NCBI GenBank assembly: GCA_021777765.1
Contig: JAJYDF010000030.1
Location: 1-45,860 of the forward strand
Direction of reading: 5' to 3'
Origin: Pseudomonadota bacterium
GTDB taxonomy: Bacteria > Pseudomonadota > Gammaproteobacteria > DASZBR01
DNA: 45,860 nt
The notes under the pieces were generated by a model. That model did no database searches. It was not told where the DNA came from and worked only from the letters and a program-made list of their open reading frames with translations. This document shows, one piece after another, positions 16,818-25,036 of the stretch. Both the position numbers and the translations under genes were made by a program. The stretch's first letter is position 1; every line of letters begins with the position of its first letter.

Positions 16818-17711
16818 TCATTTATAAAATTTTGGAAATTGCTTTTCAGAAATTTCTAAAGCTGCTTTCGCAACAAGTTGCTCAATTGTTTCTTGCTTTA
16901 TTAAAGATGCAACCAGCGACTTAGTTGTTTTTCGCACAGTTTCCTCTCCACATTCACCAGGTAAAAAAATGGCATCCGCCATTACACGGTTTGGTATAGT
17001 AACTTTCTCTTCTAATTCCCAAATTTTCAAATCAAGATATGGGAGAACGCCAAATCTAATCCAGTCATTAAAATCTGGTTGTCGATAAGGTTTTAAACAT
17101 AATTTGTCATATTTTTCTGCGCGACGTTTTGCTAAAAATTGTTTGAAGTGATCTATTAATATATTATCTGGAAGTTCCATGTTGACGCAAACATGTTCGG
17201 TGGTAAATACATTAGAGGTATATGAATCATACAAAGGGTTATCGATCCAATCAGGTGTTTTATATTTAAACTTTTTCTTATAATCATTAATTTGTTTTTT
17301 ACTACACCTTGCATTTTGAACTAATTGGTTGTGCCATTTCATCAAATAATCCCACCGTACTTGATCACAGTTGAGTTTATGAATAAGCAGTTGCCGAGCA
17401 GATATAGCTTGAACACCAAGTGTATAGTAAGCTTTCTTTTGTTTTAATTCAGTGATTGGACCGCCAAGATAGGCGTAATATGCATCATTTTCTATTGGTA
17501 GATCAATTATTGGATTTTCACGAAAATTCTCTAGTATTTCACAAGTATAATCATGCCCTCTCGAGATATGACTAGATATAATCATCAATATATCACTTCG
17601 AACTGATAATTGTTCTAACCAGCCGAGTGTATTAAGTTTCTTTGCATTTTCATATTTATCTAATTGGAACCATTTTGGTAATTCGGAAATTGTTTTTATG
17701 CGTTTTGCCAT
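16818..17711 (-). CDS. DUF6387 family protein
   Basis: A 297-aa soluble protein. The start MAKRIKTISELPKWFQLDKYENA matches the opening (I-x-x-L-P-x-W-F-x-L-x-x-Y) of DUF6387, a family common in integrase-proximal positions of genomic islands. The rest is mixed alpha/beta with no visible catalytic motif; the C-terminal segment (ETVRKTTKSLVASLIKQETIEQL) is helical. It lies between the integrase and the restriction-modification gene on the same strand. The function of the family is not known to me; its position hints at island maintenance or a link with the neighbouring defence gene. Confidence 0.7.
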   Translation of the reverse strand: MAKRIKTISELPKWFQLDKYENAKKLNTLGWLEQLSVRSDILMIISSHISRGHDYTCEILENFRENPIIDLPIENDAYYAYLGGPITELKQKKAYYTLGVQAISARQLLIHKLNCDQVRWDYLMKWHNQLVQNARCSKKQINDYKKKFKYKTPDWIDNPLYDSYTSNVFTTEHVCVNMELPDNILIDHFKQFLAKRRAEKYDKLCLKPYRQPDFNDWIRFGVLPYLDLKIWELEEKVTIPNRVMADAIFLPGECGEETVRKTTKSLVASLIKQETIEQLVAKAALEISEKQFPKFYK

Positions 17712-17816
17712 TTTTATTCTCTCTTATTATTATTGTTATTGATTAATTTATTTAAACTACAATTAATATTTATTTCTTAAATGATAATCAGCAAAGTATT
17801 TAAACTTATTTTAAAC

Positions 17817-17868
17817 ACCCTCATCCGCCTTCGGCACCTTCTCCCGCAAGCGGGAGAAGGAAAAAAAT
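17817..17868. repeat. REP-like hairpin element
   Basis: A CTTCTCCCGC/GCGGGAGAAG hairpin (17837-17860) is preceded by a CCGCCTTCGGCAC segment. The same unit recurs at 21073, 25037, 36801 and 42741. Its presence inside the island, 12 bp from the integrase stop, shows that the repeat family spread after the island arrived or came with it. Confidence 0.75.
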
Positions 17869-17879
17869 TATTTTGATCA

Positions 17880-19088
17880 TTAAGCTGGATTATTTAATTT
17901 CTTATTACTATTCATAAGTGACTCAAGATAATCCGCCCAATGTTGCATCATTTTTCTACGCTCAGGTAAATGCTCCGCATAATTATATGCTGCACGTACA
18001 GAATCTCTTTCAGCATGTGCTAATTGTCGTTCAATTGCATCACGGTTCCAGCCTTGTTCATTTAATAAAGTTGATGCCATGCTACGAAAGCCATGTCCTG
18101 TCATTTCATCTTTGCTATAACCTAATCTACGTAATGCGCTGAGTACTGCATTATCAGACATAGGTCTACTTTTCGCGACGGCGCCAGGAAATACATATTT
18201 TCCATCACCTGTTAATGGATATATTTCTTTTAATATGGAAATTGCTTTTGTTGATAGCGGCACAATATGCACCGAACGCATTTTCATTTTTGCTGCAGGA
18301 ATTCGCCATTCAGCATTTTCAAAATTTATCTCTGACCATTCTGCTTTTCGTAATTCGCCTGGACGAACAAAAACTAATGGCGCTAATTTTAATGCGCATT
18401 TACTGATAAATGATCCTTCATAATTTTCAATATTTCTTAATAAATTTCCAATTTGATTTGGATCAGTAATTGTTGCGTGATGTTTATTTACAACAGGTTG
18501 AAGCGCACCACATAAATCGCTGGATAAATCTCTTTCAGCTCTTCCAGTTGCAATTGCATAACGAAATACTTGTCCACAATTTTGTAATGCACGATGTGCT
18601 GTTTCAATTGCACCTCTATTTTCGATACGACGTAATACAGTAAGTAATTCCAAAGCAGCTATTTCTGCAATGGGTCTTTTACCAAGCCAAGGAAAAATAT
18701 CTCTCTCTAATCTTCTAATAATTCTTTCACCATGACTCGGCACCCATTTCACTGAATATTTTGCATACCATTCACGAGCGATTAATTCGAAACTATTTTC
18801 AGCAGCTAATAGTGCTGCTCTTTTATTAATTTGTTTAACAACGCCAGGGTCAGTTCCATCAGCCAGTAATTTGCGCGCGTTATCTCTTTTGTTTCTTGCT
18901 TCAGCTAACGACACTTCGGGAAAGACACCAATTGCAAGTAATTTTTCTTTACCGCCAAAGCGATATTTTAAACGCCAATACTTTGAACCATTAGGCGCGA
19001 CGTAAAGAAACAATCCTTTTTCATCGGCAAGTTTATAAGGTTTACTGCGGGGCTTTGCATTGCTTATTTTGATATGAGTTAGGGACAT
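17880..19088 (-). CDS. int: P4-type tyrosine integrase (DUF4102 arm-binding domain)
   Basis: A 402-aa integrase. The N-terminal arm-binding domain is MSLTHIKISNAKPRSKPYKLADEKGL...VAPNGSKYWRLKYRF...LAIGVFPEVSLAEAR (about 1-90), then a core-binding domain (about 100-195). Catalytic positions are Arg in FVRPGELRKAEW, H-x-x-R in GHGFRSMAST, His in LAHAERD and Tyr in AAYNYAEH. The Met at 19088 is chosen because it aligns with the usual M-x-L-T start; the frame extends to 19127 only across the repeated TACCCCC sites. It sits 166 bp from the ssrA 3' end, the integration target. It probably catalyses both integration and, with AlpA, excision. The CCCCC-rich sites over its 5' region suggest autorepression. 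Confidence 0.93.
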   Translation of the reverse strand: MSLTHIKISNAKPRSKPYKLADEKGLFLYVAPNGSKYWRLKYRFGGKEKLLAIGVFPEVSLAEARNKRDNARKLLADGTDPGVVKQINKRAALLAAENSFELIAREWYAKYSVKWVPSHGERIIRRLERDIFPWLGKRPIAEIAALELLTVLRRIENRGAIETAHRALQNCGQVFRYAIATGRAERDLSSDLCGALQPVVNKHHATITDPNQIGNLLRNIENYEGSFISKCALKLAPLVFVRPGELRKAEWSEINFENAEWRIPAAKMKMRSVHIVPLSTKAISILKEIYPLTGDGKYVFPGAVAKSRPMSDNAVLSALRRLGYSKDEMTGHGFRSMASTLLNEQGWNRDAIERQLAHAERDSVRAAYNYAEHLPERRKMMQHWADYLESLMNSNKKLNNPA

Positions 19089-19147
19089 TGGGGGTATCTC
19101 ATTTTTATTAACAAAATATACCCCCACTTATACCCCAACATACCCCC
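19089..19147. promoter_or_regulatory. Clustered TACCCCC sites upstream of int
   Basis: An 18-bp copy of the left-end sequence (19119-19136) is followed by CATACCCCC (19139-19147). An inverted copy, GGGGGTATC (19089-19097), touches the int start. Three related sites over the int leader fit arm-type binding sites that double as operators for integrase autoregulation. This role is inferred from position and repetition. Confidence 0.5.
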
Positions 19148-19196
19148 GGATTCAAGTGGATTTTGATGGAAACACGCTGGATCATTATGTCAGCCA

Positions 19197-19219
19197 AAAC
19201 CCTTTCGTCTAAAGGGTTT
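19197..19219 (-). terminator. Hairpin downstream of ssrA
   Basis: A perfect 9-bp stem (AAACCCTTT/AAAGGGTTT) with a 5-nt loop lies 35 bp past the ssrA 3' end. On the minus strand it ends in TTTT. It could terminate ssrA transcription or act between int and ssrA. It lies inside the island, so any original chromosomal terminator would be on the far side at about 3500. Confidence 0.45.
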
Positions 19220-19251
19220 CATGGGATTTTTTGGAAGAAATTGGAACATCT

Positions 19252-19274
19252 AATGGTGGAGGCGGCGGGAATTG
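19252..19274. repeat. ssrA-proximal attachment site (att)
   Basis: A 23-bp exact repeat of 3508-3530. It contains the CCA end, the 3' acceptor strand and part of the T-arm of tmRNA, plus two bases beyond. Integration here restored a functional ssrA 3' end. Confidence 0.9.
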
Positions 19275-19626
19275 AACCCGCGTCCGCAAGCTCTCTGCCT
19301 TAAGTTACTACATGCTTAGCGAGTCTTTAAGTTAACTGTAACAATTCCGACGCGCAGGGATTATTTACAGCGAGTCTGATTTAATTTAGTAGCAGCGCCT
19401 CAGACAAAATTATGCTACGAGCTTATGAGATATGACCATCGCGAGTCTGTTGCCAGACACCGGTAGCATAAGCACTCCCGGACGATGGTTTAGCTGGATT
19501 TAAGCAGCTAAAGCGTATTTGCTGTCGTTTGCAAATATGTTTAAGTAACATTATTTACGAGGTGAGTTACAATCCTCGGCATGCACTTACAGGTTTCGCA
19601 ACCCACGTCGAAGCCAGGTCGCCCCC
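19254..19626 (-). ncRNA. ssrA: Transfer-messenger RNA (tmRNA)
   Basis: A 373-nt tmRNA that, with SmpB, rescues stalled ribosomes and tags truncated proteins. The acceptor stem GGGGGCG pairs with CGCCTCC before ACCA, and the 5' part GCGACCTGGCTTCGACG is typical. The T-arm is GGTTCAATTCCCGCC. The tag frame (19500-19532) encodes ANDSKYALAA and TAA, against ANDENYALAA in E. coli; the ALAA degron recognised by ClpXP is kept. smpB lies 86 bp upstream on the same strand. The 3' end is the integration site of the island. Confidence 0.97.
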
Positions 19627-19656
19627 TAAGCGGTATTATTATTTTTCTAATTAATA

Positions 19657-19662
19657 ATTATA
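19657..19662 (-). promoter_or_regulatory. Candidate -10 element of ssrA
   Basis: TATAAT on the minus strand lies about 30 nt before the mature tmRNA 5' end, consistent with a precursor trimmed by RNase P. The -35 region is weak. Confidence 0.45.
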
Positions 19663-19712
19663 GCAAATTAATTAATCGAATTCATTAAAATAGCTGTTGT
19701 TTTAGCAAAAAA

Positions 19713-20195
19713 TTATCGATTCACTTTAATTAATCTTGCTTTATCTCTTTGCCACGATCTCTCTTTCTCAGTAGCGCGTTTATCATAGTCTTTTTTACCT
19801 TTTGCTAAACCAATTTCTAATTTAGCTAAACTGTTTTTCCAATACATTGAAAGTGGAATAAGCGTAAAACCTTTGCGTTCAACACTACCATATAATTTAT
19901 TTAATTCTTTTTGATGGAGTAACAATTTACGTGTTCTGGTTGGATCGGGATGGATATGCGTTGATGCGGTTTTTAATGGTGGGATATGCATACCAAACAA
20001 CCAAGCTGCACCGTCTTTTAACAGTACATATGCTTCTGTTAATTGCACACGGCCTTCGCGTAAACTTTTGACTTCCCAGCCTTCGAGCACGATGCCTGCT
20101 TCAAATCGCTCAGTAATAAAATAATCATGAAACGCTTTTTTATTGACACAAATGGTTGATGTGCCAGGTGCTGTGTCTTTTTCTTTTTTGCTCAT
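19713..20195 (-). CDS. smpB: SsrA-binding protein SmpB
   Basis: A 160-aa OB-fold protein that binds the tRNA-like part of tmRNA and places it in the ribosomal A site. Diagnostic motifs are [79 protein letters not shown] and the basic C-terminal tail. Length equals the E. coli protein. It lies directly upstream of ssrA on the same strand, the classic smpB-ssrA order, and is divergent from ratA, so the 153 bp between holds both promoters. Confidence 0.98.
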   Translation of the reverse strand: MSKKEKDTAPGTSTICVNKKAFHDYFITERFEAGIVLEGWEVKSLREGRVQLTEAYVLLKDGAAWLFGMHIPPLKTASTHIHPDPTRTRKLLLHQKELNKLYGSVERKGFTLIPLSMYWKNSLAKLEIGLAKGKKDYDKRATEKERSWQRDKARLIKVNR

Positions 20196-20348
20196 AATCT
20201 TTTACCTTACAATTACTACTGTTCATTGATAAAGAAAAAGTATACCAGAATTATGTATATAATCCTTCATCACCAACACATATCGCTTGAGCGCTACCAC
20301 AAAATGGTTAACAATGCTCCGTTTCATTAGATAGACGATAAATACTCA

Positions 20349-20786
20349 ATGCCTATAGTAAAACGCAGTGCCCAAGTTCCGTATTCAGCAGCTGAAATGT
20401 TTCGGTTGGTTGATGCTATTGAAGATTATCCGCAATTTTTACCGTGGTGTAAGGCCAGCAAAATTCTCAATCGTTCAGAAGACGAAGTGCGTGCCACTTT
20501 GATTTTATCTGGCGGTGGTTTTCAAAAATCATTCTCAACCTGTAACCGTTTACAACATGACAAAATGATTGAAATTAAATTATTAGATGGTCCTTTTAAA
20601 CACCTGGAAGGATACTGGCAATTTCAACCGATTGAATTAAATGGCTGTGAAATCTCGCTAGATTTAGAATTTGAATTTTCCGGTAAATTATTAAGTTTAG
20701 CTTTTGCACCGGTTTTTAATCAGGTTGCTAATACCTTAGTGGATGCATTTATTAAGAGAGCTCAAACTATTTATGCCAAAAATTAG
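20349..20786 (+). CDS. ratA: RatA family protein (COQ10/START-like)
   Basis: A 145-aa single-domain protein of the START-like COQ10 family. Motifs: VPYSAAEMFRLVDAIEDYPQFLPWCKAS at the N-terminus, and FEFSGKLLSLAFAPVFNQVANTLVDAFIKRA forming the long C-terminal helix that closes the lipid-binding cavity. In E. coli the homologue (RatA/PasT) was described as inhibiting 70S association; COQ10-like members are linked to ubiquinone and respiration. It overlaps ratB by 14 bp, a conserved pair beside smpB in gammaproteobacteria. Identity is firm; which role dominates here is open. Confidence 0.93.
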   Translation: MPIVKRSAQVPYSAAEMFRLVDAIEDYPQFLPWCKASKILNRSEDEVRATLILSGGGFQKSFSTCNRLQHDKMIEIKLLDGPFKHLEGYWQFQPIELNGCEISLDLEFEFSGKLLSLAFAPVFNQVANTLVDAFIKRAQTIYAKN

Positions 20787-21054
20787 TATTGAAGTTGTTT
20801 ATGCTAATGAAGTTGAACAAATGATAATTCCATTAACTGTTAATCAACCTTGTACAGTTGAAAATGCGATACAAATTTCAGGAGTTTTATCATTATTTCC
20901 TGAAATTGATTTGACCAAAAATAAAGTCGGGGTTTTTAGTAAAGCCGCTCAATTGACACAATTGTTAAATGAAGGTGATCGCGTGGAAATTTATCGGGCT
21001 TTATTAATTGACCCTAAAACAGCCCGAATAAATAGGGCTAAAACTCGAAAATAA
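20773..21054 (+). CDS. ratB: RnfH/RatB family protein (UPF0125)
   Basis: A 93-aa beta-grasp (ubiquitin-like) protein. Signature: ISIEVVYANEVEQMIIPLTVNQPCTVENAIQISGV, then KNKVGVFSKAAQLTQLLNEGDRVEIYRALLIDPKTARINRAK. The Met at 20773 is the family start; its first codons overlap ratA. Translational coupling is likely. The role is uncertain: in E. coli it is paired with RatA/PasT, and the family name RnfH comes from association with rnf clusters in other species. Confidence 0.92.
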   Translation: MPKISIEVVYANEVEQMIIPLTVNQPCTVENAIQISGVLSLFPEIDLTKNKVGVFSKAAQLTQLLNEGDRVEIYRALLIDPKTARINRAKTRK

Positions 21055-21072
21055 GATTTCACTACTTTTTTT

Positions 21073-21096
21073 CCTTCTCCCGCTTGCGGAAGAAGG
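21073..21096. repeat. REP-like hairpin element
   Basis: CCTTCTCCCGC/TTGCGGAAGAAGG, a slightly degenerate copy of the hairpin family, lies 18 bp after the ratB stop. It may stabilise or end the ratAB transcript. A spurious upstream start for the next gene lies inside it. Confidence 0.7.
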
Positions 21097-21119
21097 AAAT
21101 ACTTTTTAAGTATTTCATT

Positions 21120-22046
21120 ATGCTAATACATCACTACACCGGCTTGATTATTTTTATTACACTCATCGTTGTCTTATTCGCCATCGATTTAGGTTTATTT
21201 CGTCGTGAAGCTCACACGATAACAATAAAAGAAGCCACTATCTGGAGCTGCATTTGGATATCCATCGCATTAGCATTTGCAATAGGTATTTATTATTTAA
21301 ATGGCCACGAAGCTGCCACACAATTCGTAACTGCGTATTTTGTAGAACTATCGCTAAGCATAGATAATTTATTCATTTTCATTCTTATCTTTAATCATTT
21401 TTTAGTGCCGTCGAAATATCAACACCGCGTATTATTTTATGGTGTGATAGGTGCAATTATTCTGCGCTGTATATTCATTTATTTCGGTTTAAGTCTCATT
21501 AAGCAAATTTATTGGATTATCTATCTATTTGGTGCGTTCCTTATAGTAACCGGCGGCAGAATGATCATCATTAGCAACAAGGAACCAGACCTTGAAAATA
21601 ATTGGCTAATCCGTTTTACTCAAAAACATGCAAGAATAACGCGGGATTATCATGATCATCATTTTATGGTCAGAATTAATCAACAATTATGGTTCACACC
21701 ATTATTCTTGGTGTTATTATTAATTGACCTGTTTGACGTGGTTTTTGCTGTAGATTCCATACCAGCTGTTCTCGCCATTTCTCATGATCCATTTATCGTT
21801 TATACCTCGAATATTTTTGCTATCTTGGGTTTACGTTCAATGTATTTTGTTTTAGCGGCTATTGCAGATCGGTTACATTATTTGAAAATTGGTCTTGGAT
21901 TAATTTTAATTTTGATTGGTGTTAAAATTTTACTGTCGCATTATTACACTTTCTCAACAATACTAACTTTAATTGTTACAATACTGATATTTATGATTAC
22001 GATGATTGCTTCTTTTGTGAAAACATCTAAAAGAAATAATATTTAA
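21120..22046 (+). CDS. alx: TerC/Alx family membrane transporter
   Basis: A 308-aa inner-membrane protein with about nine hydrophobic segments, close in length and sequence to E. coli Alx. Family motifs are FVELSLSIDNLFIFILIF (about 79-96, with the paired acidic residue of the TerC motif), GAIILRCIFI, and LLIDLFDVVFAVDSIPAVLAIS (about 204-225), then NIFAILGLRSMYFVLA. Alx and related TerC proteins are implicated in manganese export and metal homeostasis. The Met at 21120 starts the first hydrophobic segment; the upstream frame begins inside a REP hairpin. The ribosome binding site is weak. Four bases or so separate it from the ubiA region, so co-transcription is likely. Confidence 0.88.
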   Translation: MLIHHYTGLIIFITLIVVLFAIDLGLFRREAHTITIKEATIWSCIWISIALAFAIGIYYLNGHEAATQFVTAYFVELSLSIDNLFIFILIFNHFLVPSKYQHRVLFYGVIGAIILRCIFIYFGLSLIKQIYWIIYLFGAFLIVTGGRMIIISNKEPDLENNWLIRFTQKHARITRDYHDHHFMVRINQQLWFTPLFLVLLLIDLFDVVFAVDSIPAVLAISHDPFIVYTSNIFAILGLRSMYFVLAAIADRLHYLKIGLGLILILIGVKILLSHYYTFSTILTLIVTILIFMITMIASFVKTSKRNNI

Positions 22047-22082
22047 AACATGCAAACTTGGAGAATATTTTTGCAAAGAATT

Positions 22083-22937
22083 ATGAATCACATTAAACAA
22101 TACGCACTATTAATGCGCCTGCACCGCCCTATTGGATCTTTATTATTACTGTGGCCAACATTATGGGCATTATGGATAGCCAATCATGGCAAACCGAATA
22201 ATTTTATTTTAATCATTTTTATATTGGGCGTATTTGTCATGCGTTCAACAGGCGTTATTATCAATGATTTTGCAGATCGAAAATTCGATCCGCATGTAAA
22301 AAGAACGGCATTACGCCCCTTAGCGACAGGCCAAGTCAAACCTATTGAAGCAATAATATTATTTATTTGTTTATGTTTTATTGCCTTATTACTGGTTTTA
22401 CAACTTAATTTATTTACTATTAAATTATCAATTATAGGATTATTACTTGCAATTATTTATCCGTTCACCAAACGATTTACGCACTTACCGCAATTATTTT
22501 TAGGCGCGGCTTATGCCTGGGGAGTTCCTATGGCTTTTGCTGCACAAAATCAGCCACTCTCTGCAATTTGTTGGCTACTCTATTTAGCAGCTGTGTTGTG
22601 GCCTATTGCATATGATACACAATACGCAATGGTTGATAGAGCTGATGATTTATTGATCGGCGTTAAATCTACTGCGATTTTATTTGGTTCTTATGACAGA
22701 ATGATCATTGCACTAATACAAGTTGCTGTCCTCAGTATGTTATGGTTAATTGGTTATATTGTTGGGCTAAATTATATTTATGATTTGAGCTTAATGTTGG
22801 CAACAATGTTAGTTATTTATCAACAATATTTAATTAAAGATAGAGTGCCTGATAAATGTTTCACTGCGTTTTTGAATAATAATTGGGTGGGGCTGATTAT
22901 ATTCTTGGGCGTGATGTTGAGTTATATAAATAACTAA
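22083..22937 (+). CDS. ubiA: 4-hydroxybenzoate octaprenyltransferase
   Basis: A 284-aa membrane prenyltransferase that attaches the polyprenyl tail to 4-hydroxybenzoate in ubiquinone biosynthesis. Both Asp-rich motifs are present: NDFADRKFD (about 71-79) and YDTQYAMVDRADD (about 175-190), with the family sequence HRPIGSLLLLWPTLWALW near the N-terminus and FLNNNWVGLIIFLG at the end. About eight membrane spans. An in-frame ATG at 22050 would add 11 residues; neither start has a strong Shine-Dalgarno sequence, and the shorter one fits E. coli UbiA length best. It follows the TerC gene directly. Confidence 0.95.
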   Translation: MNHIKQYALLMRLHRPIGSLLLLWPTLWALWIANHGKPNNFILIIFILGVFVMRSTGVIINDFADRKFDPHVKRTALRPLATGQVKPIEAIILFICLCFIALLLVLQLNLFTIKLSIIGLLLAIIYPFTKRFTHLPQLFLGAAYAWGVPMAFAAQNQPLSAICWLLYLAAVLWPIAYDTQYAMVDRADDLLIGVKSTAILFGSYDRMIIALIQVAVLSMLWLIGYIVGLNYIYDLSLMLATMLVIYQQYLIKDRVPDKCFTAFLNNNWVGLIIFLGVMLSYINN

Positions 22938-22944
22938 TATCAAT

Positions 22945-23143
22945 GTAGCCTGGATAGAAGCAAATGATAAAATTCTTAAAATATCAGAAATAATGATTCC
23001 TCATTAATTTTTTCTTGTACTGCTGAAATCCAGGAAATTAAGCTGTTTCCCCGGGTTTCCCCCTTAGCTTTAAATAATCAAATGTAAATAATTAAAGTTG
23101 ATACAATTTAATTTTAATTTTCAATTGGCTTCACCCAGGCTAC
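22945..23143. repeat. MITE-like element, GTAGCCTGG family, copy 1
   Basis: A 199-bp element with imperfect terminal inverted repeats, GTAGCCTGGATAGAAGC at the left and GGCTTCACCCAGGCTAC at the right. A second copy with the same termini is at 37617-37805. No coding capacity. The interior differs between copies, but both carry a CCCGGG centre. Confidence 0.75.
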
Positions 23144-23240
23144 ATCTACATCTATTTATTTATCAAGCATTATCAATTCCCAAAATCCTATTTTTCATGT
23201 ATAATAGTAGACCGTTTTGAATCAACAGAGAGAATCTATT

Positions 23241-23489
23241 ATGAACTTTGACAAAGACACTGGCGTGTTTGACAAAGACCTAGATGATGATTTAGAAGTT
23301 GAAACTCCTGAAGTTAATGCGTTCCCTGAATCACTCGATCCAGCTGAACCGCAAGCGCAATCCAACAAGCGTAAAAATGCACGTGGATCACAGCATGAAG
23401 TTGAAATTCGACGTACTGTTGAAGATATCTTAGAACAAAAACGGCAACGAACTAAATATGGCGATGATTTATTCGACGATTTAGAATAA
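23241..23489 (+). CDS. PA3496-like small acidic/basic protein
   Basis: An 82-aa protein: an acidic N-terminal half (FDKDLDDDLEVETPEVNAF) followed by a charged helix (EVEIRRTVEDILEQKRQRTKYGDDLFDDLE). The R-R-x-x-E-D-x-x-E-x-K-R-x-R pattern and acidic tail resemble the PA3496 family of short gammaproteobacterial proteins, which some annotations call putative envelope integrity proteins. I chose the Met at 23241; the longer frame starts 24 nt upstream at a non-ATG codon. An AGAGAG stretch precedes it. It is convergent with rimK. Function is not known. Confidence 0.65.
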   Translation: MNFDKDTGVFDKDLDDDLEVETPEVNAFPESLDPAEPQAQSNKRKNARGSQHEVEIRRTVEDILEQKRQRTKYGDDLFDDLE

Positions 23490-23497
23490 TTCTGCGT

Positions 23498-23559
23498 CAC
23501 CTCTTGGATCTTTCAAGGAATTAATTTCGAAATTTCTCCCTTCAGAGGAGCAAGAGGTG
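23498..23559. terminator. Inverted repeat between convergent genes
   Basis: CACCTCTTG (23498-23506) and CAAGAGGTG (23551-23559) pair perfectly around a 44-nt middle containing smaller palindromes. It sits between the PA3496-like gene and rimK, which converge. It may act as a bidirectional terminator or be a small MITE. Confidence 0.4.
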
Positions 23560-23569
23560 GGTAATTAAT

Positions 23570-24475
23570 TTACCCTTCAGCTCGTTCATGTTTTTTATGA
23601 TGTTTGGCTTTTTCTTCAATAAATTGAATTATTAAAGAAGCAATATCTTTTCCAGTGGCGGTTTCAATTCCTTCTAAACCAGGAGATGAATTTACTTCCA
23701 TCACTAACGGTCCCCGCTTAGATCGGATCATGTCAACACCGGCAATATTTAATCCCATTATTTTTGCAGCGCGTGTTGCCATGTCCCTTTCTTCGGCAGT
23801 TATTTTAATAATGCTGGCTTCACCACCACGGTGTAAATTTGATCGAAATTCTCCAGGTCTTGCCTGTCTTTTCATGGCAGATATCACTTTATCACCCACC
23901 ACAAAACAGCGAATATCCGCACCTTTCGCTTCTTTAATATATTCTTGAACAATAAAATGTGCTTTCATATTTAAAAAGGCTTCAATCACACTTTCTGCTG
24001 CTTGACGCGTTTCAGCTAAAACAACACCAACACCTTGCGTACCTTCCAGTAATTTAATGACTAATGGCGCGCCTCCCACCATTTCAATTAAATCTTCAAT
24101 ATGATCCGGTGAATGAGCAAAACCCGTTATGGGTAACCCAATACCCCGTTTAGATAATATTTGAAATGCGCGCAATTTATCGCGCGATCGTGTAATTGCT
24201 ACTGATTGATTAACAGAATAAACACCCATCATTTCAAATTGGCGTAAAACAGCAGTACCATAAAATGTAATTGATGCGCCAATACGCGGAATAATCGCAT
24301 CAAAATCCCCCATGGTTTGACCTTTATAATGAATGGTGGGATGTTGCGACGTTATACTCATGTAACAACGCAATGGATCAATAATATTGACAAAATGACC
24401 ACGCTGTTTTGCAGCCTCGACTAATCTCATTGTGGAATATAACCGCGGTCTTCTCGATAAAATTGCGATTCTCAT
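23570..24475 (-). CDS. rimK: Ribosomal protein S6 glutamate ligase RimK
   Basis: A 301-aa ATP-grasp ligase that adds glutamate residues to the C-terminus of ribosomal protein S6. N-terminal domain [22 protein letters not shown]-grasp elements [18 protein letters not shown] (about 140-157), [32 protein letters not shown] (about 170-200), [11 protein letters not shown] and the metal-binding [14 protein letters not shown] (about 260-273). Length matches E. coli RimK (300). The 74-bp gap to the upstream retropepsin-like gene suggests an operon; that partner family is linked to control of RimK in pseudomonads. Confidence 0.96.
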   Translation of the reverse strand: MRIAILSRRPRLYSTMRLVEAAKQRGHFVNIIDPLRCYMSITSQHPTIHYKGQTMGDFDAIIPRIGASITFYGTAVLRQFEMMGVYSVNQSVAITRSRDKLRAFQILSKRGIGLPITGFAHSPDHIEDLIEMVGGAPLVIKLLEGTQGVGVVLAETRQAAESVIEAFLNMKAHFIVQEYIKEAKGADIRCFVVGDKVISAMKRQARPGEFRSNLHRGGEASIIKITAEERDMATRAAKIMGLNIAGVDMIRSKRGPLVMEVNSSPGLEGIETATGKDIASLIIQFIEEKAKHHKKHERAEG

Positions 24476-24549
24476 TTTACAGCCTCTTTAAAATTTCTTT
24501 GCGCATTAAAATAATAGAACAGAAATCAAAAAATAATCTTAATCAGCTA

Positions 24550-25005
24550 TTATTTTTGCGATTTATTTTTTTTTAATAAATAGGATGCAGAAGGATTAAC
24601 AACAAAGTGATTTTGCATTGCTGTACGGCCTAATAACATACGAAAACTCATATCATCCCGGCTCGTCAATGTAATTTCAATATACCAAGATTTATCAGCC
24701 ATTTTAATTAATGTTTTAATAACAGGACGTTGTTCACGATGCCCACCAGAGTCTGTGACCCAACGAATATCTTGTAATTCTGCGACACAAACAACAGGTT
24801 TTTCTGGGAAATGATGCAGTGGATAAATAACAAACTTAACTTTGTTTACGCCATGATCTTGAAAACATTCTACTTGATGGGCGTGAAGTGCTGAAGTACG
24901 TGCGCCGGTATCTACTTTTGCTTTAAGACGTTTAATTCCTAATTCAGGTAATGAAACCCATTCTCTCCAACCGATGATGTGTGAGGGTATTTGATCCAAA
25001 TTCAA
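24550..25005 (-). CDS. rimB: RimB-like retropepsin/zinc protease family protein (PF05618)
   Basis: A 151-aa protein of the family annotated as ATP-dependent zinc protease. It begins IIGWREWVSLPELGIKRLKAKVDTGARTSALHA, and the D-T-G-A triad resembles the catalytic motif of retropepsin-like aspartic proteases. It also has HREQRPVIKT and MLLGRTAM. It is directly upstream of rimK on the same strand. In Pseudomonas the rim operon combines RimK with this protein to modulate S6 glutamylation. The function here is inferred from context. Confidence 0.85.
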   Translation of the reverse strand: MNLDQIPSHIIGWREWVSLPELGIKRLKAKVDTGARTSALHAHQVECFQDHGVNKVKFVIYPLHHFPEKPVVCVAELQDIRWVTDSGGHREQRPVIKTLIKMADKSWYIEITLTSRDDMSFRMLLGRTAMQNHFVVNPSASYLLKKNKSQK

Positions 25006-25036
25006 ATTAAAAACTCCTTCTTCATTATGTTTTTTT

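Larger units (their letters stand above)
3508..19274. mobile_element. Integrative genomic island in ssrA
   Basis: About 15.8 kb bounded by a 23-bp direct repeat of the ssrA 3' end, with a P4-type integrase as the first gene beside ssrA. Contents: integrase, DUF6387 protein, MmeI-like restriction-modification enzyme, AlpA regulator, DUF3631 protein, a second recombinase, unknown proteins, toxin-antitoxin genes and several gene remnants. An 18-bp sequence resembling an integrase arm site occurs near both ends (3588-3605 and 19119-19136). No capsid, packaging or conjugation genes are visible. The element is therefore either a satellite-like or mobilisable island carrying defence genes, or a decayed one. 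Confidence 0.85.

Noticed and set aside
3508..19274. A complete prophage
   Set aside because: No terminase, portal, capsid, tail or lysis genes are visible; only integration, replication-like, regulatory and defence genes.
22945..23143. CRISPR-like repeats
   Set aside because: The repeated ends are inverted, occur once each per element and have no regular spacers. No array of direct repeats with unique spacers is present anywhere in the window.
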